In this document: positions 39,292 through 50,154 of the stretch, piece after piece
How the letters are laid out: each line of letters starts with the position of its first letter
Numbering within the stretch: position 1 is the stretch's first letter
Origin: Providencia rustigianii DSM 4541
GTDB taxonomy: Bacteria; Pseudomonadota; Gammaproteobacteria; Enterobacterales; Enterobacteriaceae
Assembly (NCBI RefSeq): GCF_000156395.1
Contig: NZ_GG703819.1
Coordinates: forward strand, 291,218 to 355,217
Length of the DNA: 64,000 nt
Reading direction: 5' to 3'
Made by a program: the position numbers and the translations under genes
The notes under the pieces: model-generated
Told to the model about the DNA's origin: nothing
Database searches by the model: none
What the model saw: the letters and a program-made list of their open reading frames with translations, nothing else

Positions 39292-41958
39292 TTATGCCAA
39301 ACGTGGGTTAACTTTATCTGGGTTGATGTTGTATTTTTTAATCGCTTCTTCAACGACTTTAACATCAATCTCACCACGTTTAGCCAATTCACCTAACGCT
39401 GCAACGATGACATAGGTTGTATCCACTTCGAAGTGGTGACGCAGATTTTCACGGCTGTCAGAACGACCGAAACCATCAGTACCTAGTACACGGTACTCCG
39501 TTGCAGGAACGTAGGTACGAATTTGCTCAGCGAACAGTTTCATATAGTCAGTAGATGCAACAGCTGGTGCATCATTCATAACTTGAGCAACATACGGTAC
39601 ACGTGGAGTTGCTGATGGATGCAGCATATTCCAACGCTCACAATCTTGACCATCACGAGCCAATTCAGTGAATGAAGTTACGCTATATACGTCAGAACCG
39701 ATGCCATATTCGGCAGCAAGAATATCTGCAGCTTCACGAACATGACGCATCATTGAACCAGAACCTAACAACTGAACTTTACCTTTGCTGCCTTCTACAG
39801 AAGCCAGTTTATAGATACCTTTACGGATACCATCTTCCACACCTTCCGGCATTGCATGCATATGGTAGTTTTCGTTCAGAGTTGTGATGTAGTAATACAC
39901 GTTCTCTTGTTTCTCACCATACATACGCTCTAAACCGTGTTGCATGATAACAGCAACTTCATAGGCATAAGCTGGATCATAAGAGATACAGTTAGGAATT
40001 GTCAGTGATTGAATATGACTATGACCATCTTCGTGCTGTAAGCCTTCACCGTTCAGTGTTGTACGTCCTGAAGTACCACCAATCAGGAAGCCGCGAGCTT
40101 GTTGGTCACCTGCTGCCCACATTAAGTCGCCAATACGTTGGAAACCAAACATTGAGTAGTAGATATAGAATGGGATCATTGGCAGGTTGTTAGTACTGTA
40201 TGAAGTCGCAGCTGCTAACCATGAAGAACCAGCACCTAACTCGTTGATACCTTCCTGTAGAATTTGACCTTTAGAGTCTTCTTTATAGTAAGCAACTTGT
40301 TCACGATCTTGTGGAGTATATTGCTGACCTTTAGGACTGTAGATACCAATTTGACGGAATAGGCCTTCCATACCAAAGGTACGAGCCTCATCGGCAATAA
40401 TTGGTACTAAACGCTCTTTGATCGAATTGTTTTTCAACATCACATTCAGAACACGAACAAATGCGATCGTTGTTGAAATTTCTTTTGATTGTTCTTCAAG
40501 CAGTTGGCTGAAATCAGACAGAGCTGGAATATCCAGTTTCTCTTCAAATTTAGCGCGACGAGCTGGTAAATATCCACCCAATGCTTGACGACGCTCATGC
40601 AGATATTTGTATTCTTCAGAATCTTTTTCGAACGTGATAAATGGCAGTTTTTCGATTTGATCATCAGCAACTGGCACATTGAATTGATCACGGAAGTGAC
40701 GTACGCCATCCATGTTCATTTTCTTAACTTGGTGAGCAATGTTTTTACCTTCTGCAGTTTCACCCATACCATAACCTTTGATGGTTTGAGCTAAAATAAC
40801 AGTTGGTTTGCCTTTGGTTTCTTGTGCTTTCTTGAATGCTGCATACACTTTCTTCGGATCGTGACCACCGCGGTTCAGTGCCCAAATTTCATCATCAGTC
40901 ATGTCTTTAACTAATGCGGCAGTTTCTGGGTAGCGGTTGAAGAAGTGTTCACGAACATAAGCACCATCGCGTGACTTAAATGTCTGGTAATCACCATCAA
41001 GTGTTTCGTTCATCAATTGAACCAGTTTACCGCTGGTATCTTTACGTAGCAGCTCATCCCAACGGTCGCCCCACATAACTTTGATAACTTGCCAGCCAGC
41101 ACCGCTGAAGATACCTTCTAATTCGTTAACAATTTTACCGTTACCTGTTACTGGACCATCCAGACGCTGCAAGTTACAGTTAATCACGAATACCAAATTA
41201 TCTAATTTATCGCGAGTAGCAATCGTAATTGCACCTTTAGATTCAGGCTCATCCATCTCACCATCACCTAAGAACGCATATACGCGCTGTGCTGAAGTAT
41301 CTTTCAGACCACGGTTATCCAGATATTTCAAGAATTTCGCTTGATAAATCGCATTTAGAGGACCTAACCCCATAGATACAGTTGGGAATTGCCAGAAATC
41401 AGGCATTAATTTAGGGTGAGGATAAGAAGACAGGCCTTTACCACCAATTTCTTGACGGAAATTATTCATCTGCTCTTCAGTTAAACGACCTTCTAAGAAT
41501 GCACGTGCGTAGATCCCCGGAGAGATATGACCTTGGAAGAAGACTAAGTCTCCACCGTCATTATTGTTGTGAGCACGGAAGAAGTGGTTAAAGCAAACTT
41601 CATATAGCGTTGCTGCGGACTGGAATGATGCCATGTGGCCACCCAGTTCCAAATCTTTTTTAGAGGCACGCAGAACAGTCATTACTGCGTTCCAACGAAT
41701 TGCAGAACGAATACGGCGTTCTAAATCCATGTTACCTGGGTATGCGGGTTCATCTTCAACAGAAATAGTGTTGATATAATCAGAACTACTCGATGCACCA
41801 GCGGCAATGCTAACACCGCCTTTACGCGCTTCGCTTAATACCTGTTCGATAATAAACTGAGCACGATCAACACCTTCTTCACGGATGACCGATTCAATCG
41901 CCTGTAGCCAGTCGCGAGTTTCAATCGGATCCACGTCATTTTTTAACATATCTGACAT
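39292..41958 (-). CDS. aceE: Pyruvate dehydrogenase E1 component
   Basis: The homodimeric E1 decarboxylates pyruvate with thiamine diphosphate and acetylates E2. The TPP motif is FLGDGEMDEPESKGAI, with the N-terminal FFQGHISPGIYARAFLEGRL and catalytic-loop sequences also recognisable. Length is 888 residues, against 887 in E. coli. It precedes aceF by 13 bp and follows pdhR by 165 bp, a gap that contains a 15-bp-stem hairpin. Confidence 0.98.
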   Translation of the reverse strand: MSDMLKNDVDPIETRDWLQAIESVIREEGVDRAQFIIEQVLSEARKGGVSIAAGASSSSDYINTISVEDEPAYPGNMDLERRIRSAIRWNAVMTVLRASKKDLELGGHMASFQSAATLYEVCFNHFFRAHNNNDGGDLVFFQGHISPGIYARAFLEGRLTEEQMNNFRQEIGGKGLSSYPHPKLMPDFWQFPTVSMGLGPLNAIYQAKFLKYLDNRGLKDTSAQRVYAFLGDGEMDEPESKGAITIATRDKLDNLVFVINCNLQRLDGPVTGNGKIVNELEGIFSGAGWQVIKVMWGDRWDELLRKDTSGKLVQLMNETLDGDYQTFKSRDGAYVREHFFNRYPETAALVKDMTDDEIWALNRGGHDPKKVYAAFKKAQETKGKPTVILAQTIKGYGMGETAEGKNIAHQVKKMNMDGVRHFRDQFNVPVADDQIEKLPFITFEKDSEEYKYLHERRQALGGYLPARRAKFEEKLDIPALSDFSQLLEEQSKEISTTIAFVRVLNVMLKNNSIKERLVPIIADEARTFGMEGLFRQIGIYSPKGQQYTPQDREQVAYYKEDSKGQILQEGINELGAGSSWLAAATSYSTNNLPMIPFYIYYSMFGFQRIGDLMWAAGDQQARGFLIGGTSGRTTLNGEGLQHEDGHSHIQSLTIPNCISYDPAYAYEVAVIMQHGLERMYGEKQENVYYYITTLNENYHMHAMPEGVEDGIRKGIYKLASVEGSKGKVQLLGSGSMMRHVREAADILAAEYGIGSDVYSVTSFTELARDGQDCERWNMLHPSATPRVPYVAQVMNDAPAVASTDYMKLFAEQIRTYVPATEYRVLGTDGFGRSDSRENLRHHFEVDTTYVIVAALGELAKRGEIDVKVVEEAIKKYNINPDKVNPRLA

Positions 41959-42002
41959 GGTGTATTCCTTATCTGTTATCTATTTTATATGTTTAATATG
42001 GA

Positions 42003-42048
42003 GCCTATCTTCCAGCTATTTTGCTGTAAAAACAGCTGGAAGATAGGC
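42003..42048 (-). repeat. Strong hairpin in the pdhR-aceE leader
   Basis: GCCTATCTTCCAGCT (42003-42017) and AGCTGGAAGATAGGC (42034-42048) are perfect 15-bp arms. Past one mismatch, TTTT/AAAA can extend the stem. No U-tract follows on the minus strand, so an RNA stability or processing element fits better than a terminator. Confidence 0.8.
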
Positions 42049-42123
42049 CCTGATGTAGTTGCCGCTTTAACTCTCAGAAGAGCATTCAGAGTAATGTAGA
42101 CGCAGCAGTCAGGATCTACATTA

Positions 42124-42894
42124 CTAATTTAAATCAGGATGTTGCTGTAATCGGCGTAAAGAACGCTCACGACGAGTTTGCTCTCGACCAATATCCAACA
42201 GTAGGTCTTCAATAAATGCGAGATGGCGGTGTGATGCCTCACGCGCTTTTTCTGGCTCTCTAGCAACGATAGCCGAGAAAATTTGTTCCCTATGTTCACT
42301 CACCGCGTTATACATCTCTTTGCGGGTATATAAGAATTCAAAATTTTGACGAATATTTTGTTCTAACATTGGTACCATACAACGCAACAAATGCAGCAGT
42401 ACTACATTATGAGCTGCTTCCGTTACAATCAGTTGATACTGTAATACTGCATCTGACTCAGCATTAAGATCACCACTTTGCTGCGCTGTTTTAATAAGTT
42501 CATAGCTTTGACGAATACGCTCTATATCCTCTTCTGTACCGCGTAAAGCAGCGTAATAAGCTGCAATACCTTCCAGTGCATGACGAGTTTCAAGGAGGTC
42601 TAATTGAGATTCAGGATTACCAGTAAGTAACTCTGCCAATGGGTCACTAAAACTTTGCCACATCTGTTTTTGAACAAATGTACCTCCACCTTGCCGGCGA
42701 GATAAGAGCCCTTTAGCTTCTAATGTTTGAATTGCTTCACGCACTGACGGTCTTGAGACATCGAATTGTTTTGCTAGTTCACGTTCAGGGGGCAGCTTTT
42801 CGCCAGGGCGTAAAGTCCCCTCGAAAATAAGATGTTCGAGTCGTTGCTCTATTACATCAGATAACTTTGGTTGGCGAATTTTACCGTAAGTCAT
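42124..42894 (-). CDS. pdhR: GntR-family pyruvate-responsive repressor PdhR
   Basis: PdhR represses the pyruvate dehydrogenase operon and respiratory genes until pyruvate binds. The N-terminal winged helix is intact ([20 protein letters not shown]), followed by an FCD-type effector domain. ATG 42894 (256 residues) is chosen by alignment with the E. coli start; the frame extends five codons. It is the first gene of pdhR-aceE-aceF-lpdA and faces its own operator. Confidence 0.97.
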   Translation of the reverse strand: MTYGKIRQPKLSDVIEQRLEHLIFEGTLRPGEKLPPERELAKQFDVSRPSVREAIQTLEAKGLLSRRQGGGTFVQKQMWQSFSDPLAELLTGNPESQLDLLETRHALEGIAAYYAALRGTEEDIERIRQSYELIKTAQQSGDLNAESDAVLQYQLIVTEAAHNVVLLHLLRCMVPMLEQNIRQNFEFLYTRKEMYNAVSEHREQIFSAIVAREPEKAREASHRHLAFIEDLLLDIGREQTRRERSLRRLQQHPDLN

Positions 42895-42946
42895 AATCTG
42901 CCATTTCAATGAGTGAGTAATTATTGATTATCTAGTACCCAGTGTT

Positions 42947-42963
42947 AATTGGTAATACCAATT
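42947..42963 (-). promoter_or_regulatory. pdhR: PdhR operator at the pdhR promoter
   Basis: AATTGGTAATACCAATT is a perfect match to the PdhR consensus ATTGGTnnnACCAAT. Just upstream on the minus strand, TTGTTA, 17 bp and TAAATT form a plausible promoter whose -10 abuts the operator. Repressor would then block initiation, giving pyruvate-inducible autoregulation. Confidence 0.92.
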
Positions 42964-43489
42964 TATTTATGGCTTAATAAAGTAACAAAGTATTCACTAT
43001 CTGTCCATAAAGACCTTGCGCTAAATCATAAAATCCTGCAAGTTTTAACGAAAAATTTTAAAAAAAAGCATTAATTAATAACCAAACTCTGACCAAGCTG
43101 TACGCAGTTTTAACATCAATTTAATTTTTTATGCTTCAAAAATAAAAACTGAAGCGTTACAGCCAACCATGGTTTGATTTTTTATCTTAATTATTTGAAT
43201 AATAATTCACTCATTATTGTTGTCTTATATTTAGACAAAAAGCACATTAATTAATGTTGCTAGCTTGTTAAGTTCATTGATGAAAAAATGTTCTTATTCT
43301 CAGCATGTCATTTTTACAATAACTATTGAGTTAATAAACACTCTAGTAGAAACCATCATCATTGAATTCATAACTAAATATGGGCCAAGCTACTGCATCA
43401 CTCAGTTTAAAGAAGCAGGGAATATCAAAATGTGATTTATAATCTTATTACCCCTGCTACCTTGAGCCATACTTTTTAAAATTAAGCGG
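42964..43489. other. nadC-pdhR intergenic region
   Basis: Non-coding, A+T-rich. It holds the pdhR promoter at its left end. Near nadC a weak inverted repeat, AGCAGGG (43414-43420) with CCCTGCT (43452-43458), could be a poor nadC terminator. E. coli carries aroP and ampE in this neighbourhood; no trace of either was seen. Confidence 0.5.
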
Positions 43490-44461
<972 letters not shown>

Positions 44462-44486
44462 TTACAGAAAAAGAAAAGAGCATACT

Positions 44487-45035
44487 ATGGATACTGATAT
44501 GAAAATACATGAAGGATGGCTAAATAATGTGACTCATATCCCTTCCCCACACTGCGATTCGCGTCCTACGGATGAACATCCATCACTTTTAGTTATTCAC
44601 AATATCAGTCTTCCACCAGGTCAATTTGGTGGCCCATATATTAATCAGCTATTTATGGGTACCTTAGATCCTAATGAACACCCCTTCTTTCAAGAGATCC
44701 AACATTTAAAAGTTTCAGCCCATTGTTTGATTCGCCGTAACGGTGAAATTATTCAATATGTTCCTTTTAATAAACGTGCGTGGCATGCGGGTCAATCTAG
44801 CTATCAAGGCAGAGAAAAATGTAATGACTTTTCTATCGGCATTGAGTTAGAAGGTACTGATTTTGAAGCTTTTACAGAATATCAATATATAGCACTAACT
44901 AAACTAACTAAGCTGTTAATTTCACAGTACCCACAAATTAAACACAATATTACAGGTCATAGTAATATTGCTCCCAGCCGTAAAACTGACCCAGGTCCTT
45001 ACTTTGATTGGAAACAATATAAAAGTGCCCTATAA
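44487..45035 (+). CDS. ampD: 1,6-anhydro-MurNAc-L-alanine amidase AmpD
   Basis: AmpD cleaves anhydromuropeptides in cytoplasmic cell-wall recycling and so keeps AmpC beta-lactamase induction low. Zinc ligands are His in LLVIHNISLPP, and His and Asp in TGHSNIAPSRKTDPGPYFDW. ATG 44487 (182 residues) has AAGAG upstream; the longer frame from 44430 is unsupported. ampE, the usual downstream partner, is absent. Confidence 0.95.
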   Translation: MDTDMKIHEGWLNNVTHIPSPHCDSRPTDEHPSLLVIHNISLPPGQFGGPYINQLFMGTLDPNEHPFFQEIQHLKVSAHCLIRRNGEIIQYVPFNKRAWHAGQSSYQGREKCNDFSIGIELEGTDFEAFTEYQYIALTKLTKLLISQYPQIKHNITGHSNIAPSRKTDPGPYFDWKQYKSAL

Positions 45036-45058
45036 AATTAAATTTCCATCCTACTTTA

Positions 45059-45090
45059 TTGGCTAATAATCATAATGGTTGATTAGCCAA
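45059..45090 (+). terminator. Possible ampD terminator
   Basis: TTGGCTAAT (45059-45067) pairs with ATTAGCCAA (45082-45090). The downstream sequence is only loosely T-rich, so efficiency is doubtful. Confidence 0.5.
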
Positions 45091-45310
45091 TCCCTTCACC
45101 ATTCTTTTATTTATAGCAATATTTAATACCTAAGTTAGTATCAAAAAAATTTCTTAATCTAAATTTGCGAACCGCTTCGAAAAAAAATGTCACCGATAAC
45201 AAATTACAAAATAAACTTACCAAGCTACTCGTAATCTTAATTTTCAATAAATAAATTTACTAAATAAGTAGATTATTATAGAGCCTCAATTAACTAAGGA
45301 GGCGTTATTC

Positions 45311-45736
45311 ATGAATCAAAAAGGATTTTCACTTATCGAAATAATGATTGTGATAGCAATAATTTCAATATTAAGCGCGATCGCAATTCCAGGATATCAA
45401 GGTTATATGCAAAAAGCAGCAATGACAGATGTGCTACAAACGCTCCTATCTTATAAAAATAGTGTGGAATTATGTAGTTTTAATCAAGGGAGCTTCCTTG
45501 GATGTAATGGAGGGAAAAACAATATTCCTAGTGGAATTAAAGGAAAGTATTTAAAAAATATTGACGTCAAATCTGGTGTTATTCATTTTTCAGGGGATAA
45601 AACATTAACAAAGCTTTCTGGGACATTAACTCCTTTAGATTCAACAAATAACACTCAATTTCAATGGTCTACTGAGTGTAAGTCTGATAATGATGCGGAT
45701 CTAAAAGCATTATGTGAAAAAACACTCAGTTTTTAA
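45311..45736 (+). CDS. ppdD: Type IV prepilin, major pilin-like PpdD
   Basis: The 141-residue protein has a class III signal: a six-residue leader MNQKGF cut after Gly5, then FSLIEIMIVIAIISILSAIA with the conserved Glu5 of the mature pilin. The C-terminal domain has two Cys pairs (CSFNQGSFLGC and CKSDNDADLKALC). AAGGAGG precedes the ATG closely. It starts the ppdD-hofB-hofC cluster. Processing needs a prepilin peptidase encoded elsewhere. Confidence 0.93.
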   Translation: MNQKGFSLIEIMIVIAIISILSAIAIPGYQGYMQKAAMTDVLQTLLSYKNSVELCSFNQGSFLGCNGGKNNIPSGIKGKYLKNIDVKSGVIHFSGDKTLTKLSGTLTPLDSTNNTQFQWSTECKSDNDADLKALCEKTLSF

Positions 45737-45749
45737 TTAAGGGATTAAT

Positions 45750-47147
45750 ATGAACTCTGCAAAAGACAATCAATATATTTTTAAAGAGTTAAAAATATTA
45801 TGTGATAAGAATTATATAGTTATTATTGATTACAATGAAAAAAGACTTTCTATTGCTACCTTAGAAAAGCCTAGTGATAACTTACTTTCCACATTAAGAT
45901 TTATTGCAAGCGTACCTGTCTGCTATGAAATATGGCAAAAACAAAAAATTGACCATTACTTTAATCGCCAAGTTATAGAGATTAATGAAGAAGAAAAAGA
46001 ATATCAAGTCAATAATGAGCCTGTCAATGCAACGTCTCCAGCGGTTGGTTTTGTAGAGGACTTGCTAAAAATGGCAGTACGTAAGCGCTCATCTGATATT
46101 CATATTGAACCAACAAAACTAACAGTTAAAATTCGCTTACGCGTTGATGGTAAATTATATGTTGTACCATCTCCACCACATGAAATTAATAATGAAATAA
46201 TTGCTCGTATAAAAATACTGGCAAAAATGAATATTGCAGAAAAGAGAGTTCCTCAAGATGGCCAAATGAGTTGGTTTTTTGAAGGACAAAATTTCAGTAT
46301 CCGGCTATCGAGCATGCCAACAATCTACGGAGAAAAGTTGGTGCTTAGGTTACTTAATACACAACTTAAATATTCTATTGAAAACTTAGGTATGTGCTCA
46401 TCTCTATTACCATTACTAAAAAGTAACTTGCAAAGGCCTCAAGGATTAATACTCGTTACTGGTCCTACCGGAAGTGGGAAAACAGTTACCTTATACAGCG
46501 CCCTAGAATATCTTAATCAGTCTTACAGAAATATTTCAACGATAGAAGATCCAATAGAGATCCCTCTTTCAGGAATAAACCAAACTCAAGTTCATGAAAA
46601 ATATGATCTGACTTTTGCCTATATTTTACGAGCACTTCTACGTCAAGATCCTGATGTCATTATGATTGGTGAAATCAGAGATGAAGAGACTGCACAAATA
46701 GCCACTAGAGCAGCACAAACTGGTCATCTAGTATTATCCACGTTACACACTAATTGCACTATCAGTGCAATTACTCGAATGGAGCAACTGGGTATTGATA
46801 AAACACAACTTCAAGCTTGTTTAAAAATGGTTATTGCCCAACGACTAATACGAAAATTATGTCCTCATTGTAAACAGTCAAATAGTATAAAAATTCAAAT
46901 TGATGACGTTCACTCTGTTAATGAACAGCAAGCAAAAGGATGTGAGCGCTGCTTTTCTGGATTTATGGGGCGTACAGCTATTTATGAATATCTTAGTCAG
47001 CAGCAATTAGAACAGTTATTTCTAAAATCAAATAAACCTCTAAGTAATTTCAAATGTTTATTTCAATCCGGATTAGAACTTATTGACTCAGGGGAAACAA
47101 CTTTACAAGAACTTTACTCGGTAATAGGTACGGAGGCTAATTACTAA
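45750..47147 (+). CDS. hofB: Type IV pilus assembly ATPase HofB (GspE/PilB family)
   Basis: HofB would power pilin polymerisation at the inner membrane. Walker A is VTGPTGSGKTVTLYSAL, the Asp box is STIEDPIEIPL, Walker B is PDVIMIGEIRDEETA, and the His box is LSTLHTN. A zinc-binding CPHC...CERC pair sits near residue 370-395. Length is 465 residues, close to E. coli HofB (461). All catalytic motifs look intact, so it is not a pseudogene. It starts 13 bp after ppdD. Confidence 0.94.
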   Translation: MNSAKDNQYIFKELKILCDKNYIVIIDYNEKRLSIATLEKPSDNLLSTLRFIASVPVCYEIWQKQKIDHYFNRQVIEINEEEKEYQVNNEPVNATSPAVGFVEDLLKMAVRKRSSDIHIEPTKLTVKIRLRVDGKLYVVPSPPHEINNEIIARIKILAKMNIAEKRVPQDGQMSWFFEGQNFSIRLSSMPTIYGEKLVLRLLNTQLKYSIENLGMCSSLLPLLKSNLQRPQGLILVTGPTGSGKTVTLYSALEYLNQSYRNISTIEDPIEIPLSGINQTQVHEKYDLTFAYILRALLRQDPDVIMIGEIRDEETAQIATRAAQTGHLVLSTLHTNCTISAITRMEQLGIDKTQLQACLKMVIAQRLIRKLCPHCKQSNSIKIQIDDVHSVNEQQAKGCERCFSGFMGRTAIYEYLSQQQLEQLFLKSNKPLSNFKCLFQSGLELIDSGETTLQELYSVIGTEANY

Positions 47148-48334
47148 TGTTCGTTTATAATTATCAATCTATAAATAATAATAATCATTATACCCATAGC
47201 ACGCTCATTGCTAAAAATAAAAAACAAGCTTTTTTATATCTATTGGAACAAGGAGAAACACCAATTATAATAAAATTAAAATCTATTTTCATCTTAGATA
47301 AAGTTAATTTAGATTTTAGAATCCATTTCTTTCATCAATTAAGCATATTAAGTTCGTCAGGAATCAGTCTACTTCAATGTTTTCATCTTCTACAAACTAA
47401 TTGTCAACTTCCTTTATGGAAAAATATTATTCGGGAAATTATTAGGAACCTTGAAAATGGAGAAATGCTGACTAAAAATTTAAGTGAACATCCAAAGATA
47501 TTTGATAGCACAATTATTAGCCTAATATTACTTGCGGAAAATACTGGAAAATATGAGGAGAGTTTCCTCATCATTAAAGGTATGCTTGAACACAAAAAAG
47601 AAACAGCTTTGATAATCAAAAAAGCATTACGTTACCCTATAACTTTACTTATTTTCTCAAGCCTAGTTTTAGTCATTATGCTAATTTTCGTCATTCCTCA
47701 ATTTGCAGAAATTTATACTAGCTTTCAACATCAATTACCATCGATCACTCTTATTTTAATTTCTATCTCTCATTTTATTAGTACAAAAATAGAATTATTA
47801 TCTATCATATTTTTCACCGTTGGATTGCTAGCAGCCCATTTCAGAATGAAGTTATCAGAATGCATAGTAGCTATAATAAGTAGAATTCCATATATTAATT
47901 GCATAATAAGATTGAATAATTTAAATTTATATTTTTTAACCGTATCCTCCACATTGAGCTCTGGGCTACCACTCTCTGAATGTTTAAAATGCTCAATTAA
48001 GACTATCACCAATAAAAGATACAATAATGATTGCCAGTTTATTTACCAATCCATCATTAAAGGTGAGTCATTATCAGAGTCGATGAAAAAAACAAGTTTA
48101 TTCCCTAGCTTAGCTATTCAACTTATTTCAATTGCAGAAGAATCTGGAAAACTTGAACATTTTACATTATATTTATTTAATTATTACATGGAGCAATATA
48201 TATCTATTACCGAGCAACGCTTAAAAAGTATAGAGCCAATCTTACTTATTCTGATTTCGAGCTTTATCTGCTTAATTATGCTAGCTATGTACTTACCAAT
48301 ATTTAACTTAGGAAATGCCATTTCTGGTGTTTAA
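47147..48334 (+). CDS. hofC: Type IV pilus inner-membrane platform protein HofC
   Basis: HofC is a GspF/PilC-type polytopic protein that anchors the assembly ATPase. It has two homologous halves, each with a T2SF-type motif (LSILSSSGISLLQCFHLL; LTVSSTLSSGLPLSECL), and about three membrane helices. Length is 395 residues, against 400 in E. coli. The ATG overlaps the hofB stop in TAATG. The gene is markedly A+T-rich. guaC, its neighbour in E. coli, is not here. Confidence 0.93.
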   Translation: MFVYNYQSINNNNHYTHSTLIAKNKKQAFLYLLEQGETPIIIKLKSIFILDKVNLDFRIHFFHQLSILSSSGISLLQCFHLLQTNCQLPLWKNIIREIIRNLENGEMLTKNLSEHPKIFDSTIISLILLAENTGKYEESFLIIKGMLEHKKETALIIKKALRYPITLLIFSSLVLVIMLIFVIPQFAEIYTSFQHQLPSITLILISISHFISTKIELLSIIFFTVGLLAAHFRMKLSECIVAIISRIPYINCIIRLNNLNLYFLTVSSTLSSGLPLSECLKCSIKTITNKRYNNDCQFIYQSIIKGESLSESMKKTSLFPSLAIQLISIAEESGKLEHFTLYLFNYYMEQYISITEQRLKSIEPILLILISSFICLIMLAMYLPIFNLGNAISGV

Positions 48335-48490
48335 GTTATTACTTAATTGAGATTATAAATTTTAGATGATAAAAAATAGCGCGATGTCACATATATATAT
48401 TAATCCTATAATTCAGATTGAATTGTATACAGACAAACTTAAAGTTTCGGTGTAACCTGTTTTATTTCTAATTAGTTAATGAATCAATTT

Positions 48491-49096
48491 ATGCCTTATA
48501 TAGTTGCTCTCACTGGTGGTATTGGTAGTGGTAAAACAACGGTTGCCAACCAGTTTTCTAAACTTGGAGTCCCTATTGTTGATGCGGATGTTATTGCTCG
48601 GCAAATTGTCGAGCCTAATACTCCGGCATTAGGCTACATTACGCAACATTTTGGACAAGATATCTTGAACTCTGATGGTATGCTGAATAGAGCTCGCCTA
48701 AGAGAGATCATCTTCTCTCAACCTAAAGAAAAAAAATGGTTGAATGCATTACTTCATCCATTGATACAGCAAGAAACCAAGAAACAGCTACAGCAATCTA
48801 AATTTCCATATGTCTTATGGGTTGTACCTTTATTGATCGAAAATAATATCTCTCATTTAGCTAATCGAGTTTTAGTTGTTGATGTCACCAAAGAAGAGCA
48901 AATTGAGAGAACAGTAAAGCGAGATAACATCAGTCAAGAGCAAGCTATCAAGATATTAGATGCTCAAGTCAGTCGAGAAAAAAGATTGTCTTATGCTGAT
49001 GATATTATTTCGAACCATACAAATGATACAAACATCACTGATAGAGTTATAGAGCTGCATAAAAAATATTTAGCACTCGCAGAAAGACAAGAATAG
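48491..49096 (+). CDS. coaE: Dephospho-CoA kinase
   Basis: CoaE phosphorylates dephospho-CoA in the last step of CoA synthesis. The P-loop is [18 protein letters not shown], and [12 protein letters not shown] and [14 protein letters not shown] with [12 protein letters not shown] are diagnostic. Start is uncertain: ATG 48491 (201 residues) aligns with the E. coli N-terminus, and ATG 48479 would add four residues. Neither has a clear ribosome site. It leads coaE-zapD-yacG. Confidence 0.95.
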   Translation: MPYIVALTGGIGSGKTTVANQFSKLGVPIVDADVIARQIVEPNTPALGYITQHFGQDILNSDGMLNRARLREIIFSQPKEKKWLNALLHPLIQQETKKQLQQSKFPYVLWVVPLLIENNISHLANRVLVVDVTKEEQIERTVKRDNISQEQAIKILDAQVSREKRLSYADDIISNHTNDTNITDRVIELHKKYLALAERQE

Positions 49097-49104
49097 GAAT
49101 ACAC

Positions 49105-49863
49105 ATGGGCGAACAAACAGATACAAACTTGGTCACTTATGAATACCCAATGAATGAAAAAATTCGTTCTTGGTTACGCCTTGAAACCCTGCTATTACAA
49201 ATTTATGAGCAGAGTAATATTACTTCCTATGCATCTGGGATTGCCTTTTTTCGCTCAGTTTCCGAGCTCATCGAAATTTTAGATAGAGGCGAAGTCCGTA
49301 CTGACCTAATAAAAGAATTAGAGAAATATAAAACAAAGTTATTGAATTGGGCTGAATCCCCCAATGTGGATAAGCAACTACTCACATCCTTAACCGATGA
49401 CTTATCCAATAAGCTATCTATTCTGACTTTAGCACCACGATTCGGTCACTTGCTCAGAACAGATAAAATTATCAGTATGGTTCGTCAACGTCTTAGCATT
49501 CCTGGTGGCTGCTGTAATTTCGATCTTCCTACCCTGCAGTTATGGTTGCATATCCCTCAAACAGAGCGGAGTGATGAAATCAAAATATGGCTAACAAGTA
49601 TCGACCCTTTACATGAAGCACTACAGACTGTTCTCTCACTTATTCGCCAGAATGGTCACTTTGAAGATAGGCAATCTCATAATGGTTTTTACCAAGGTAA
49701 TGTGGAAGGTAAAGAATTACTACGTATTAAGCTCAGCCCCGACGATTTGCTCTATCCACAAATTTCTGGGCACAAAAATCGTTTTGCACTACGTTTCCTG
49801 CACATTGATAGTGAGAATGGTATACTCCCCGAAGTGATTAATTTTCAGCTAGCCTGCTGTTAG
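49105..49863 (+). CDS. zapD: Cell division protein ZapD
   Basis: ZapD crosslinks FtsZ filaments. The 252-residue protein carries the family features [19 protein letters not shown] near the N-terminus and [16 protein letters not shown] centrally; it is 5 residues longer than E. coli ZapD. It follows coaE by 8 bp and precedes yacG by 16 bp in an operon. Confidence 0.95.
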   Translation: MGEQTDTNLVTYEYPMNEKIRSWLRLETLLLQIYEQSNITSYASGIAFFRSVSELIEILDRGEVRTDLIKELEKYKTKLLNWAESPNVDKQLLTSLTDDLSNKLSILTLAPRFGHLLRTDKIISMVRQRLSIPGGCCNFDLPTLQLWLHIPQTERSDEIKIWLTSIDPLHEALQTVLSLIRQNGHFEDRQSHNGFYQGNVEGKELLRIKLSPDDLLYPQISGHKNRFALRFLHIDSENGILPEVINFQLACC

Positions 49864-49879
49864 TTTTGGGAATAGAAGT

Positions 49880-50077
49880 ATGAGCGAAGTGATTGAAGTA
49901 AATTGTCCAACTTGCCAAAAAGTAGTGATTTGGAATGAAAATAGCCCTTATCGCCCATTTTGTTGTAAACGCTGTCAATTAATTGACTTAGGTGAATGGG
50001 CCGCTGAAGAGAAACGAATTGGAAGCCAAGGGGATATTTCCGATAGCGATAACTGGAGTGAGCAACCTGATCATTAA
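49880..50077 (+). CDS. yacG: DNA gyrase inhibitor YacG
   Basis: YacG is a 65-residue zinc protein that binds GyrB and inhibits gyrase. The four Cys ligands are CPTC and CCKRC, with the family's [13 protein letters not shown] following. It is the last gene of coaE-zapD-yacG and converges on mutT. Confidence 0.94.
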   Translation: MSEVIEVNCPTCQKVVIWNENSPYRPFCCKRCQLIDLGEWAAEEKRIGSQGDISDSDNWSEQPDH

Positions 50078-50098
50078 TGGTTAAATAGGCTATCAACC

Positions 50099-50130
50099 GT
50101 GGAAAATAGTCTTCCGTGTCTATTTTCCAC
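50099..50130. terminator. Hairpin between convergent yacG and mutT
   Basis: GTGGAAAATAG (50099-50109) pairs perfectly with CTATTTTCCAC (50120-50130). There is no clean U-tract, but its position between convergent genes suggests bidirectional termination. Confidence 0.65.
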
Positions 50131-50154
50131 AAGTTAAACATTGATCCTGAGTAA

